64,000 nt of DNA from an uncultured Collinsella sp. Its GTDB lineage: Bacteria > Actinomycetota > Coriobacteriia > Coriobacteriales > Coriobacteriaceae. Of this stretch, positions 26,931-35,302 are shown one piece after another; position 1 is the first letter of the stretch, and each line of letters begins with the position of its first letter. Both the position numbers and the translations under genes were made by a program. Location of the stretch: the NCBI GenBank assembly GCA_934655755.1, contig CAKUHA010000001.1, forward strand, positions 310,001 to 374,000. The letters are read 5' to 3'. The notes under the pieces were generated by a model. The model ran no database searches, was not told the DNA's origin, and saw nothing but the letters and a program-made list of their open reading frames with translations.

Positions 26931-27005
26931 AGGTTTCGCGACTACTGGATGATGTCGCGGAAGCCGTTTTTTGTTGCAAGAAAACATGATGCAGGGCCTC
27001 GTTTT

Positions 27006-27129
27006 CCGGAAGTGCGGGGAAAAATTGAAAACCTCCGAGCACAACCTGATTTTCGGCAACAAAACCGCAGGTCGCGGAAGCATAAAACAGGGGTCTGGTC
27101 GGCTGATCTCGGTTTTACCCCGCACTTCC
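27006..27129. repeat. Inverted-repeat unit 1 of a tandem pair
   Basis: It begins with CGGAAGTGCGGGG (from 27007) and ends with the exact reverse complement (27117-27129). Its interior aligns with that of unit 2: ACCTCCGAGCAC versus ACCCCTGAGCAC, GATTTTCGG versus CATTTTCGA, AAACCGCAGGT in both, and TGGTCGGC in both. Confidence 0.8.
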
Positions 27130-27140
27130 GAAATCGCCGG

Positions 27141-27266
27141 TCGGAAGTATGCGGCAAATTCTGGAACCCCTGAGCACGCAGTCATTTTCGAGTAAGGAAA
27201 CCGCAGGTAGACGCGTTGGCGTTACTCGGTGTGGTCGGCCTGTCTTGATTTTGCCGCATACTTCCG
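27141..27266. repeat. Inverted-repeat unit 2 of a tandem pair
   Basis: It begins with CGGAAGTATGCGGCAA and ends with its exact reverse complement (27251-27266), a 16-bp perfect stem. It shares the interior blocks of unit 1 at matching positions but has a different arm sequence after CGGAAGT. The change is mirrored in both arms, so pairing is preserved. Confidence 0.8.
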
Positions 27267-27338
27267 GATTTAATGCCTTTAATCCTATTTTGGCGCGCTC
27301 GTACACTCTAAAAATGTTCTTAAATCACCCTTAAAGAT

Positions 27339-27367
27339 TTTGGACATATGCGCAGGCAGCGTACAAT
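27339..27367 (+). promoter_or_regulatory. Sigma-70 type promoter of the pel operon
   Basis: TTGGAC (27339-27344) and TACAAT (27362-27367) are separated by the ideal 17 nt. Transcription would start near 27374, leaving a ~40-nt leader with AAAGGGAGGGG before the GTG of pelD. No other promoter-like gap occurs until the end of the eight-gene operon. Confidence 0.7.
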
Positions 27368-27412
27368 ACGCATGTTCAGCATGCTTGAGATCTAAAGGGA
27401 GGGGAGCGCACG

Positions 27413-29551
27413 GTGGAAGTGCTGGTTGTTGGCAATACTTCGTATGTCGATGACGACTTTTGCGCCAAGGCGTTCCCGGGGGACCATGTTCAGGTTGTGG
27501 CTGCGAGCGACGCGCAGCGCGACGGGTCGCCGGCTCCCTCGTCGTGGAAAGAGCTGCTGCAGCACCTGGACCAGGCCTATGAGTTCGATCGCGTTGTCTA
27601 TCTTTCCACCTACCTCACGCCGCATACCGAGACCTTTGGCGATATCGAGCTGCTGCGCTCGGTCTTTCGCGCCTGCATGGACCGCCAGATCCAGCTGCTG
27701 TTTGTGACGGGGCCGGCGGGCGCCGATGGCGACGTCGATGCCGCGGGTCAAACCGGCAAGGGCATCATTGCCTGCGCGGCCAACGACCTGTGCCGCTACT
27801 ATGCGGCCCGCGACGGCATCCAGGCCAAGATTCTGCGCGTGCCCTATTTGTACACCGCCTCGCCGGCGCTCAACGATCCGTTTTTGGTGCCGTTGTTCCA
27901 AGCCTGTTCGCATGGCTCGCTCGCGCTCAAGAACAGCGCGGATGCTCCGCTCCAGGCGTTGTGCGCCGAGGAGCTGGCTGTCTTGGTGCGCCGCATTTTC
28001 GATAGCTGGGACCCTGCGTTTGAGGAGCTCGGCGTTGCGGATAGCTTTGCACACACGTTGGGCGATCTGGGCGAGGCTCTAAAGCGGCTGTTCCCGGGGC
28101 TCCAGGTAACCTATGGCGACGACGCGGAAGCCTCCGTGGCGCCGAGCGATGCCATCCGCAAGCGCTATGGCTGGTTCCAGCGCTACGACGTGCTCACCGA
28201 TCTTTCGACCATACATGCCCGCTGGGAGCAATCCCGCGCGGTAAAGCGCCATCCGCTGCACCATGCCATCGACCGCATGCGCGAACATACGTTGCCCATC
28301 ATATCTGCGGAGACCGCGCTTGCCTGGGCGCTCTTTGAGTGCCTGGAGCGGGTGTTTTCCCAGTCGGCACAGCTTAACGTTCTCGACTACCGCCTGCTGT
28401 ATGTGGTACTGATCGGCACACTCTACGGGCTCGATTTTGGCCTGGTCGCGGCGCTGCTGGCCTCGATTGGCCTGGCTGCGAGCTACTTTACCCAGTACGG
28501 CTATACCTTCCAGGGACTGTTCTACGAGCCCTCTAACTGGCTGCCGTTTATCGCCTATTTTGTGGTGGGCTCCGTGTGCGGCTATGTGCAGCTGCGCAAC
28601 CGCGAAGCGCTCAAGGTCGAGCGCGCCGAGAACGAGCTCGTTCGCAACCGCAATGACTTTTTGGGCCGGCTTTACCACGACGCCGTCGAGGACAAACAGG
28701 CCTACAAGCGACAGATTGTGGGACGCCACGATAGCTTCGGCAAGATCTTTGCCGTGACGCAGGAACTCGACGTGCTCAATCCGCGTGATATCTATCGCAA
28801 GTGCTGCGAGTTGCTCGGCGAGATTTTGGAAAACGACACGGTGACGATCTACCACGTTTCGGGCGAGGCGTTTACGCGCCTAGTCGCCGCGAGCCCGGCG
28901 ATTTCTTCCGATGCGCTGCGGTCGTTGGCGCTCGACGACCTTAAGGCCATGATGGAGGGCGTGGACCACTCGGGCCTGTGGGTGAATCGCAAGCTGGCGC
29001 CGGGGCTGCCCATGTTTGCCTACGTGATGGAGCGCGACGGGGCACCGGCTATCTTTATCTTTGTGCGACGCGTGGCCGAGAGTCAAATGACCCTCTATTA
29101 CCAAAACCTGTTCCGCATTTTGTGCGGTCTGGTTGAAAGCGCGCTGGGTCGCGCCTTCGATTACGAGGCCGTTGCGCAGGATAAGCGCTGTATTGCGGGC
29201 ACGCGTGTGCTTAAGCAGGATGCTTTCGGCCGCGAGCTTGCTACCGAGCAGGCGCTCGCCGACAGCAAGATGGGGAGTTATTTGCTCCTGCGCGTGGTGC
29301 CGGGGATGGAGCCCGTCGGCGAGCTGGTCGGGGCGATTGGGTCGGCGATCCGCGAGAGCGACGCCGCGGGTCTGGTCGGCGACACGCTGTATCTGCTCAT
29401 GCGTCAGGCCACCGAGGCCGACCTGCCCGTCATTTGCAAACGCTTGGCCTCTAAGCAGATTGCCGTTGAGCATGTCGACGGCGAGGGCGTTGTGGCGCTG
29501 CTGCGGCAGATTACTCCCATCGGCTCCGATGGCGAGGGGGATGCTGCTTGA
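27413..29551 (+). CDS. pelD: PelD-like c-di-GMP receptor with N-terminal epimerase-like domain
   Basis: A 712-residue inner-membrane regulator. Residues 1-230 resemble an SDR/epimerase fold (MEVLVVGNTSYVDDDF, FDRVVYLSTYL, FVTGPAG, LRVPYLYT) without a clear catalytic YxxxK. About four membrane helices lie at ~310-400, then a coiled coil, a GAF-like domain (~440-590), and a degenerate GGDEF domain. In the latter, VGDTLY replaces GGDEF while an RxxD I-site (R647-E-S-D650) is kept at the canonical distance. In Pseudomonas PelD, c-di-GMP binding to such a site activates Pel export; the same role is inferred here. GTG start with AAAGGGAGGGG upstream. First gene of the operon. Confidence 0.8.
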   Translation: MEVLVVGNTSYVDDDFCAKAFPGDHVQVVAASDAQRDGSPAPSSWKELLQHLDQAYEFDRVVYLSTYLTPHTETFGDIELLRSVFRACMDRQIQLLFVTGPAGADGDVDAAGQTGKGIIACAANDLCRYYAARDGIQAKILRVPYLYTASPALNDPFLVPLFQACSHGSLALKNSADAPLQALCAEELAVLVRRIFDSWDPAFEELGVADSFAHTLGDLGEALKRLFPGLQVTYGDDAEASVAPSDAIRKRYGWFQRYDVLTDLSTIHARWEQSRAVKRHPLHHAIDRMREHTLPIISAETALAWALFECLERVFSQSAQLNVLDYRLLYVVLIGTLYGLDFGLVAALLASIGLAASYFTQYGYTFQGLFYEPSNWLPFIAYFVVGSVCGYVQLRNREALKVERAENELVRNRNDFLGRLYHDAVEDKQAYKRQIVGRHDSFGKIFAVTQELDVLNPRDIYRKCCELLGEILENDTVTIYHVSGEAFTRLVAASPAISSDALRSLALDDLKAMMEGVDHSGLWVNRKLAPGLPMFAYVMERDGAPAIFIFVRRVAESQMTLYYQNLFRILCGLVESALGRAFDYEAVAQDKRCIAGTRVLKQDAFGRELATEQALADSKMGSYLLLRVVPGMEPVGELVGAIGSAIRESDAAGLVGDTLYLLMRQATEADLPVICKRLASKQIAVEHVDGEGVVALLRQITPIGSDGEGDAA

Positions 29552-30453
29552 TCTCGCTTGTTATCGCCGTGCTGCTTTTGATAATCCACACGCTGGTGTG
29601 CCTGGTGCTCTGGACGCTTATGAAGTTGGGCTTGCTACCGGTCCGCGGACACATGCTGCCCGTGATGGTGCTCGTGCCGTTGTGGGGCCCGTTGCTGGTG
29701 GTGCTGCTCTGCGCGCGCGACCAGGCATGTGGCGACGCGTCTCGCGCCAGCACGTTGGAATCGCTTCGCTTAAAGGACGATATACGTCGCGGCGTGCAGG
29801 TTCAGCGCCGTGAGGCCGATGCCGGCGTGGTGCCGCTCGAGGAGGCGCTCATCGTCAACGACGCGGGCGACCGCCGGCGCCTTATGCTCTCTATGCTCAC
29901 CGAGGACCCGGGCGCCTATCTGGCACAGCTCCAGGCCGCTAAGCTCAACGACGATGTCGAGGTCGCGCACTATGCCGCGACGGCTGTGGCGCAGATTTCC
30001 AAGGAGTCCGACCTCAAGTTGCAGCAGTTGGAACGTGCGTTTAAGGCCGACCCCTGTGCGCAAAATCTGGATGAGTACTGTGACTACCTTGGTGACTATT
30101 TGGCCTCTGGTCTGGCCGAGGGGCGCGTGGCGCAGATTCAGCGCCAGCAGTATGCCCGCCTGCTCGCGCGTCGTTGCGAGCGCGAGGACGGGACGGCGCT
30201 GCGCATTCGCTACGCCACGGCGTTGGCCGATGCCGGCGAGCTGGACGATGCCGAGGCCGTGACCACGCAGCTTGTGGCAGATGCGCCGGACGAACAGGAG
30301 GCGTGGATGCTTTGCCTGCGTCTTGCCGTGACGCGCCACGATGGCGAGGGCGTGCAGCAGGTGATCGACGCGATTGACAACCAGCATGTGTATTTGAGCG
30401 CCGACAACCGCGAGAAGCTGGCATTTTGGCGCGATGGGGAGGAGGCCCGATGA
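29548..30453 (+). CDS. pelE: PelE-like membrane-anchored helical-repeat protein
   Basis: A 301-residue protein. Two membrane helices occupy residues 1-55 (LVIAVLLLIIHTLVCLVLW, MLPVMVLVPLWGPLLVVLL). A cytoplasmic alpha-helical part follows that looks like degenerate tetratricopeptide repeats (ADAGELDDAEAVTTQLVADA, DEQEAWMLCLRLAVTRHD). That layout and its place between PelD and the PelA-like protein identify it as PelE, which in Pel systems interacts with the polymerisation complex. The start is TTG overlapping the pelD stop (TTGA), with GCGAGGGGG upstream. No catalytic motif is visible. Function rests on position and architecture rather than sequence identity. Confidence 0.7.
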   Translation: MISLVIAVLLLIIHTLVCLVLWTLMKLGLLPVRGHMLPVMVLVPLWGPLLVVLLCARDQACGDASRASTLESLRLKDDIRRGVQVQRREADAGVVPLEEALIVNDAGDRRRLMLSMLTEDPGAYLAQLQAAKLNDDVEVAHYAATAVAQISKESDLKLQQLERAFKADPCAQNLDEYCDYLGDYLASGLAEGRVAQIQRQQYARLLARRCEREDGTALRIRYATALADAGELDDAEAVTTQLVADAPDEQEAWMLCLRLAVTRHDGEGVQQVIDAIDNQHVYLSADNREKLAFWRDGEEAR

Positions 30454-32330
30454 GCGTGATGCAACATATCCGCGACCGTGCGGGCCATTTTCGCTGGATG
30501 GGGCTGCTCGTGGTGTGGGCGGTCTTTATCGCCATGGCCGCTGTCCTGTTGATTGAGCGCGCCGGCGTGCAATACAGCGCCGGACAGCATAAGCTGGGCA
30601 TGCTCGCCGCCACCGATGCCACGCCCGCAAGCTCGGTGATCTTTGGCCAAAAGCCCACGTGTCTGGTCATTAGTGACTCGGACCAGGACGGCGTCGAGGA
30701 CGTCAAGGAGCAGTTCGACCAGATTCTGCTCGATATGAAGATCGCGCACCGTGATGTCGACATTGCCACCGATGGCGCGGATGCGATTCCCTCGCTTACG
30801 TCGTTCGATCGCGTGATCGTGCTGATGCCCTCACTCGACGCGCTGGGCACACGCCTCACCGACCTTATGAGTTGGGTGAGCGCCGGCGGTTCTCTGATGC
30901 TCGCTATGACCCCGGAGAACTCCGGTTACTTGCAGGCGATTGCGCCCAAGTTGGGTATCGATACCGTGGGTTATGAGTACACCACGGCCGAAAGCATCGT
31001 CCCGAGTAAAGACTTTATGCTGGGCTGGGGCCAACGCTACGAGTTCTCGGATCCCTTTAAATCGTCGCTGCTGGTTTCGCTGCGCGAGACGGCGCATGTG
31101 TGGGCCAAAACCGGCGATACGGGTGCGCCCCTTGTTTGGTCGAGCGATTGTGGCAGCGGACATACCGTGGTGTGCAACATTGGCATTTACAGCAAGGTCA
31201 TGCGCGGTTTCTACGCTTCGGCGATCAGCCTGTTGGGTGATGCCACGGCCTATCCGGTCATCAACAGCGCCGTGTTCTACTTGGACGACTTTCCGAGCCC
31301 CGTGCCCTCGGGCGACGGCACCTACATCAAGCGCGACTATGGCCTTTCCATTGCCGATTTTTATACCAAGGTGTGGTGGCCCGATCTGCAAAAGCTCGCG
31401 CAGAAGTACGACATTCGCTACACAGGCGTGATGATCGAGAACTATGAGGACGTGGTCAACCAGACCGAGCCCGCGCGTCAGGCGGATACCACACAGTTTC
31501 GCTACTTTGGCGGCATGTTGCTGCAAATGGGCGGTGAGCTGGGCTTCCACGGCTACAACCATCAGCCTCTGGCGCTCTCGGATACCGACTATGGCACGCT
31601 GTATGGCTACAAAACGTGGAAGAACAAGGACACGCTCGTCGCGGCGCTCAACGAGCTCATTGCGTTCCAAGACGAGGTCCTGCCCAATGCGCATGGCTCG
31701 GTCTATGTGCCACCGTCGAATATCCTTTCGGCCCGGGCGCGCAAGATTATCGGCAAAGACGTGCCGCGCATCAAAACCATCGCCAGCACGTATTTTGAGG
31801 ACGGAACCGACCTGCCCTACGTGCAGGAATTTGGCGTGGCAAGCGATGGCATCGTGGAGCAGCCGCGCATTGTCTCGGGCGGCATGGTCGACGATACCTA
31901 CATGCGTTTGGCTGCGGTGTCCGAGCTCAACATGCACTATGTGAGCACACACTTTATGCACCCGGATGACCTGCTGGATCCCGACCGCGGCGCCAAGGAG
32001 GGCTGGGAGGTTTACAAGGGCGGCCTGACCGACTACCTGGACTGGCTTACCACGTCGGCGCCCGACCTGCGCCACCAGACGGGCTCAGAGTGCTCGGGTG
32101 CCATACAGCGTTTTTCGTCCGTGACGGTGAACGTGGATACGAGCGACGATGCCTGGACGCTCAGCCTGGGCAACTTCCATGACGAGGCATGGTTCATGTT
32201 CCGTGCCAATAACGGCGAGCCGGGCTCGGTGTCCGGTGGCGAGATAACGCATCTGACGGGCAACCTGTTCCTGGTCAAGGCGACGGACAAAACGGTGACG
32301 ATTGAGCGCAGAGAGGGTGGCGACCGATGA
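30450..32330 (+). CDS. pelA: PelA-like membrane-anchored polysaccharide deacetylase (DUF2194 type)
   Basis: A 626-residue protein with one N-terminal membrane helix (~18-42), so most lies outside the membrane. Residues ~60-250 form a flavodoxin/GATase-like fold (PTCLVISDSDQDGVEDVK, FDRVIVLMPSL). The second half is a deacetylase domain with AVFYLDDFPSP (Asp279/Asp280) and GFHGYNHQPL, an H-x3-H metal pair (His367, His371), plus THFMHPDD. It corresponds to the deacetylase part of PelA, without the glycoside-hydrolase domain of the Pseudomonas protein. It would partly deacetylate the nascent polymer to give it positive charge. The ATG overlaps the pelE stop (ATGA). An in-frame upstream ATG lacks support. 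Confidence 0.8.
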   Translation: MSVMQHIRDRAGHFRWMGLLVVWAVFIAMAAVLLIERAGVQYSAGQHKLGMLAATDATPASSVIFGQKPTCLVISDSDQDGVEDVKEQFDQILLDMKIAHRDVDIATDGADAIPSLTSFDRVIVLMPSLDALGTRLTDLMSWVSAGGSLMLAMTPENSGYLQAIAPKLGIDTVGYEYTTAESIVPSKDFMLGWGQRYEFSDPFKSSLLVSLRETAHVWAKTGDTGAPLVWSSDCGSGHTVVCNIGIYSKVMRGFYASAISLLGDATAYPVINSAVFYLDDFPSPVPSGDGTYIKRDYGLSIADFYTKVWWPDLQKLAQKYDIRYTGVMIENYEDVVNQTEPARQADTTQFRYFGGMLLQMGGELGFHGYNHQPLALSDTDYGTLYGYKTWKNKDTLVAALNELIAFQDEVLPNAHGSVYVPPSNILSARARKIIGKDVPRIKTIASTYFEDGTDLPYVQEFGVASDGIVEQPRIVSGGMVDDTYMRLAAVSELNMHYVSTHFMHPDDLLDPDRGAKEGWEVYKGGLTDYLDWLTTSAPDLRHQTGSECSGAIQRFSSVTVNVDTSDDAWTLSLGNFHDEAWFMFRANNGEPGSVSGGEITHLTGNLFLVKATDKTVTIERREGGDR

Positions 32331-33754
32331 GAATCTGCTTGGTGCTCGAGGGCTGCTACCCCTATGTGCACGGCGGCGTTTCCACCTGGATGCACGGCTA
32401 TATCCAATCCATGCCCGAGCACGAGTTTGTGCTGTGGGTGATTGGCGCGCATGCCGCCGACCGCGGTAAGTTTGTCTATGAGCTGCCCGACAACGTCGTC
32501 GAGGTGCACGAGGTGTTTTTGGACGACGCCCTTCGTCTTTCGGGCGAGCAGCACGAAGTCAGCTTTAACGCTCGTGAGCGCGAGGCGTTGCGCCGTCTGG
32601 TGTCGCTCTCCAACACGGACTGGGACGTGCTATTCGACATCTTCCAGCGTCGCCGTGTTCATCCGCTCTCGTTTTTGCAGAGCCGCGCGTTTATGGACAT
32701 CTTCCGCGACGTGTGCCTGGCCGAGTACCCCTACGTTCCGTTTGCCGACGCCTTCCACACCATGCGCTCCATGTTGCTGCCCGTGCTGTACCTGCTGGGT
32801 GGCGAGGTTCCCGTGGCGGACGTGTACCACGCGATCTCGACCGGCTACGGCGGCCTGCTTGCCTGTCTGGGCTCGAGCGTTTACAACGCGCCGGTGCTGC
32901 TGACCGAGCACGGCATCTACACGCGCGAGCGCGAGGAAGAGATCATTCGCGCCGACTGGGTGGTGCCCTCGTTTAAAGACCGCTGGATTCGCTTTTTCTA
33001 CGTGCTGTCCGAGGAGATCTACCGCCGCGCCTTCCGCGTGACGAGCCTGTTCCACAACGCCCGCAAGACGCAGATCGACATGGGCTGCGACGCATCCAAG
33101 TGCCTGGTCATTCCCAATGGCATCCAGTTCGATTGCTTTAAGGACATTCCCCTCAAGCCCGATGACGGCTGGGTGGACATTGGCGCGGTGGTGCGCCTGG
33201 CGCCCATCAAGGACGTTAAGACCATGATCTACGCCTTCTTTGAGTTGCACGAGCGCTTGTCGCACGTGCGCCTGCACATTATGGGCGGTGTGGATGACGA
33301 GGAATATGCAGCCGAGTGTCATGCGCTTGTCGATACCCTGGGCGTGCGTAACCTGATCTTTACCGGCCGCGTGGACGTGGTCGAGTACATGCAAAAGCTC
33401 GACTTTACAATCCTGACGAGTATCTCCGAGGGCCAGCCGTTGAGCGTGTTGGAGTCGCTCGCCGCGCGTCGTCCCTGCGTGACGACCGAGGTCGGCTGCT
33501 GTCGCGAGCTGCTGGAGGGCGCGCCCGGCGACGACTTTGGCGTGGCCGGCTTTGTGAGCCCGCCCATGTATCGCAAGGGCCTGGCCGACGCCATGGAGCG
33601 CATGTGCGCGAGCCGTGCCCGCCGTCTGGAGATGGGGGAGCGCGGTCAGCGCCGCGTGGCGACCTACTACCTGCACGAGCAAATGCTCGCCAACTATCGC
33701 GCGCTATACGATGAGACAGCCCGCGCGTTTAACCTGCCCAAGAAGGAGATGTAG
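32327..33754 (+). CDS. pelF: PelF, cytoplasmic GT4 polysaccharide synthase
   Basis: A 475-residue GT-B glycosyltransferase beginning MRICLVLEGCYPYVHGGVST, the hallmark PelF N-terminus. The UDP-sugar binding half has VIPNGI, VVRLAPIKDVKTMI and SISEGQPLSVLESLAARRP, with the EX7E motif. PelF is the soluble synthase that polymerises N-acetylhexosamine units from UDP-GlcNAc/GalNAc in the Pel system. Length matches the family. It is coupled to the previous gene by an ATGA overlap and to pelG 3 nt downstream of its own stop. Of the operon's genes this and pelG are the most secure identifications. Confidence 0.92.
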   Translation: MRICLVLEGCYPYVHGGVSTWMHGYIQSMPEHEFVLWVIGAHAADRGKFVYELPDNVVEVHEVFLDDALRLSGEQHEVSFNAREREALRRLVSLSNTDWDVLFDIFQRRRVHPLSFLQSRAFMDIFRDVCLAEYPYVPFADAFHTMRSMLLPVLYLLGGEVPVADVYHAISTGYGGLLACLGSSVYNAPVLLTEHGIYTREREEEIIRADWVVPSFKDRWIRFFYVLSEEIYRRAFRVTSLFHNARKTQIDMGCDASKCLVIPNGIQFDCFKDIPLKPDDGWVDIGAVVRLAPIKDVKTMIYAFFELHERLSHVRLHIMGGVDDEEYAAECHALVDTLGVRNLIFTGRVDVVEYMQKLDFTILTSISEGQPLSVLESLAARRPCVTTEVGCCRELLEGAPGDDFGVAGFVSPPMYRKGLADAMERMCASRARRLEMGERGQRRVATYYLHEQMLANYRALYDETARAFNLPKKEM

Positions 33755-33757
33755 CCG

Positions 33758-35302
33758 ATGGCCGGAATCGGATTTGAGCTCAAGCGCCTGTTTAAGCGCA
33801 GGGGCCTGTTTGCGACGATGCGCGCCTATGGCTACGCCGGCATTGTGTGCACGGGCCCCATGCTGCTGGGCGTGCTGCTGCAGGTGGGCATTCTAATGCT
33901 GTGCGGCGCGTGGGGCGTGGACCGTGCCAACCAAGACCTGCTGGTGTGCATGGTGACGTACACGCTGCTGGCTTCGCTCTCGCTGACGAGCTTTTTCTCC
34001 ATGCCGGTCACGCGCTTTTTGGCCGATATGCTCTTTGCCGAGTCCGAGGACGAGATCCTGCCTTCGTTTTGGGGATCAAACGCCATTATGCTCGTCGCGG
34101 GCACTGTCCTCTACGGCATCTTTCTGCTGTTCTCGGACGCCACACTGCTGCAGGGGCTGCTGTGCCTGTTCCTGTTCAACATCATGATTGTCAACTGGAA
34201 CGGCATGAGCTACCTCACGGCCATCAAGGACTATCAGGGCATTCTGTGTAGCTTCGCCGCCGCCATTGGCGTGGCGTGCCTGTGCGCTCTGGGGGCTCTA
34301 GCGCTGGGCCTGCCGCCCGTCGAGGGCCTGCTTACGAGCATTGCGTTGGGTTACGGGGTCATGCTCGTTTGGGACGTCGTGCTGCTGTACGGCTATTTTC
34401 CGCAGAGCGATTGCAGCCCCTGGCACTTTTTGCATTGGCTCGACCAGTTCATGCCGCTCGCGCTCACAGGGCTCTTTACCAACTTGGGACTCTTTGCCCA
34501 CCTGGTCATTATTTGGGCAGGACCGATTGGCGTGCAGGTCAAGGGCTTGTTTTACGGCGCGCCTTACCACGACGTTCCGGCGCTCATCGCCTTTTTGACG
34601 ATACTCGTCACGACCGTCAACTTTGTGGTGTCGGTCGAGGTCAATTTCTATCCGCGCTACCGCGAGTACTACAGCCTGTTTAACAACGGCGGCGTGGTGG
34701 GTGACATTATGGTGGCCGAGGAGGAGATGCTCGCCACGCTTAACCGGGAGCTGCGGTTTTGCGCGCTCAAGCAGCTGTTTGTGACGGCGGCGGTGATCTC
34801 GCTCGAGACCACGGTGCTTTCGGCCCTGCCGCTCGGCTTTAACAACCTGATGCACGGGTATTTTCGCACGCTGTGCGTGGGTTATGGCCTGTATGCCGTG
34901 GGCAACACAATTCTGCTCATCTTGCTGTACTTTACCGACTACAAGGGCGCCGTGCTGGCCTCGGGGCTGTTCGCGGGTGTGGCGGGGCTGGCAACGGTTG
35001 TCTCGCAGTTTTTTCCGCAGCAGTTTTACGGCTTTGGCTTTTTGCTGGGCGCGGCAGTGTTTTTTGTCGTGGCGCTGATGCGGCTCGATGCCTATACTGC
35101 CAACTTGCCGTATCGTATCCTGAGTCAACAGCCCATTGTGGCGACCGACAAAGAGGGTTGGTTTACCGAGCTGGGCCGCGTGCTCGATCGTGCCGAGCAG
35201 CGCTACGAGGAGCGGCGTCTTGAGGGCGAACCGCATGGTGCGTTTGAGCGCACGGTGGTCCGCGTGTATCTAAAACATTGGGGAGGTCCTGATGACCGAT
35301 AG
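33758..35302 (+). CDS. pelG: PelG, multi-pass Pel exporter
   Basis: A 514-residue membrane protein opening MAGIGFELKRLFKRRGLF, the invariant start of PelG. About 12 membrane helices follow, with KGLFYGAPYHDVPALIAFLTI and VVSVEVNFYPRYREYYSLFNNGG in the middle. It is a MOP-superfamily transporter that, with PelD and PelE, moves the polymer across the inner membrane. A charged cytoplasmic tail ends the protein. AAGGAGATG precedes its ATG. Its end overlaps the CotH-like gene by 11 nt. Confidence 0.92.
   Translation: MAGIGFELKRLFKRRGLFATMRAYGYAGIVCTGPMLLGVLLQVGILMLCGAWGVDRANQDLLVCMVTYTLLASLSLTSFFSMPVTRFLADMLFAESEDEILPSFWGSNAIMLVAGTVLYGIFLLFSDATLLQGLLCLFLFNIMIVNWNGMSYLTAIKDYQGILCSFAAAIGVACLCALGALALGLPPVEGLLTSIALGYGVMLVWDVVLLYGYFPQSDCSPWHFLHWLDQFMPLALTGLFTNLGLFAHLVIIWAGPIGVQVKGLFYGAPYHDVPALIAFLTILVTTVNFVVSVEVNFYPRYREYYSLFNNGGVVGDIMVAEEEMLATLNRELRFCALKQLFVTAAVISLETTVLSALPLGFNNLMHGYFRTLCVGYGLYAVGNTILLILLYFTDYKGAVLASGLFAGVAGLATVVSQFFPQQFYGFGFLLGAAVFFVVALMRLDAYTANLPYRILSQQPIVATDKEGWFTELGRVLDRAEQRYEERRLEGEPHGAFERTVVRVYLKHWGGPDDR

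Larger units (their letters stand above)
26478..27338. other. Gene-poor region between island and pel operon
   Basis: No frame here has a convincing start site or family resemblance; the short frames overlap one another in all phases. It contains a terminator-like hairpin (26894-26928) and two tandem inverted-repeat units (27006-27129, 27141-27266). Confidence 0.6.

Noticed and set aside
27006-27266. CRISPR array
   Set aside because: There are only two units, each an inverted repeat with imperfectly matching interiors, not short direct repeats with unique spacers; no cas gene is present.
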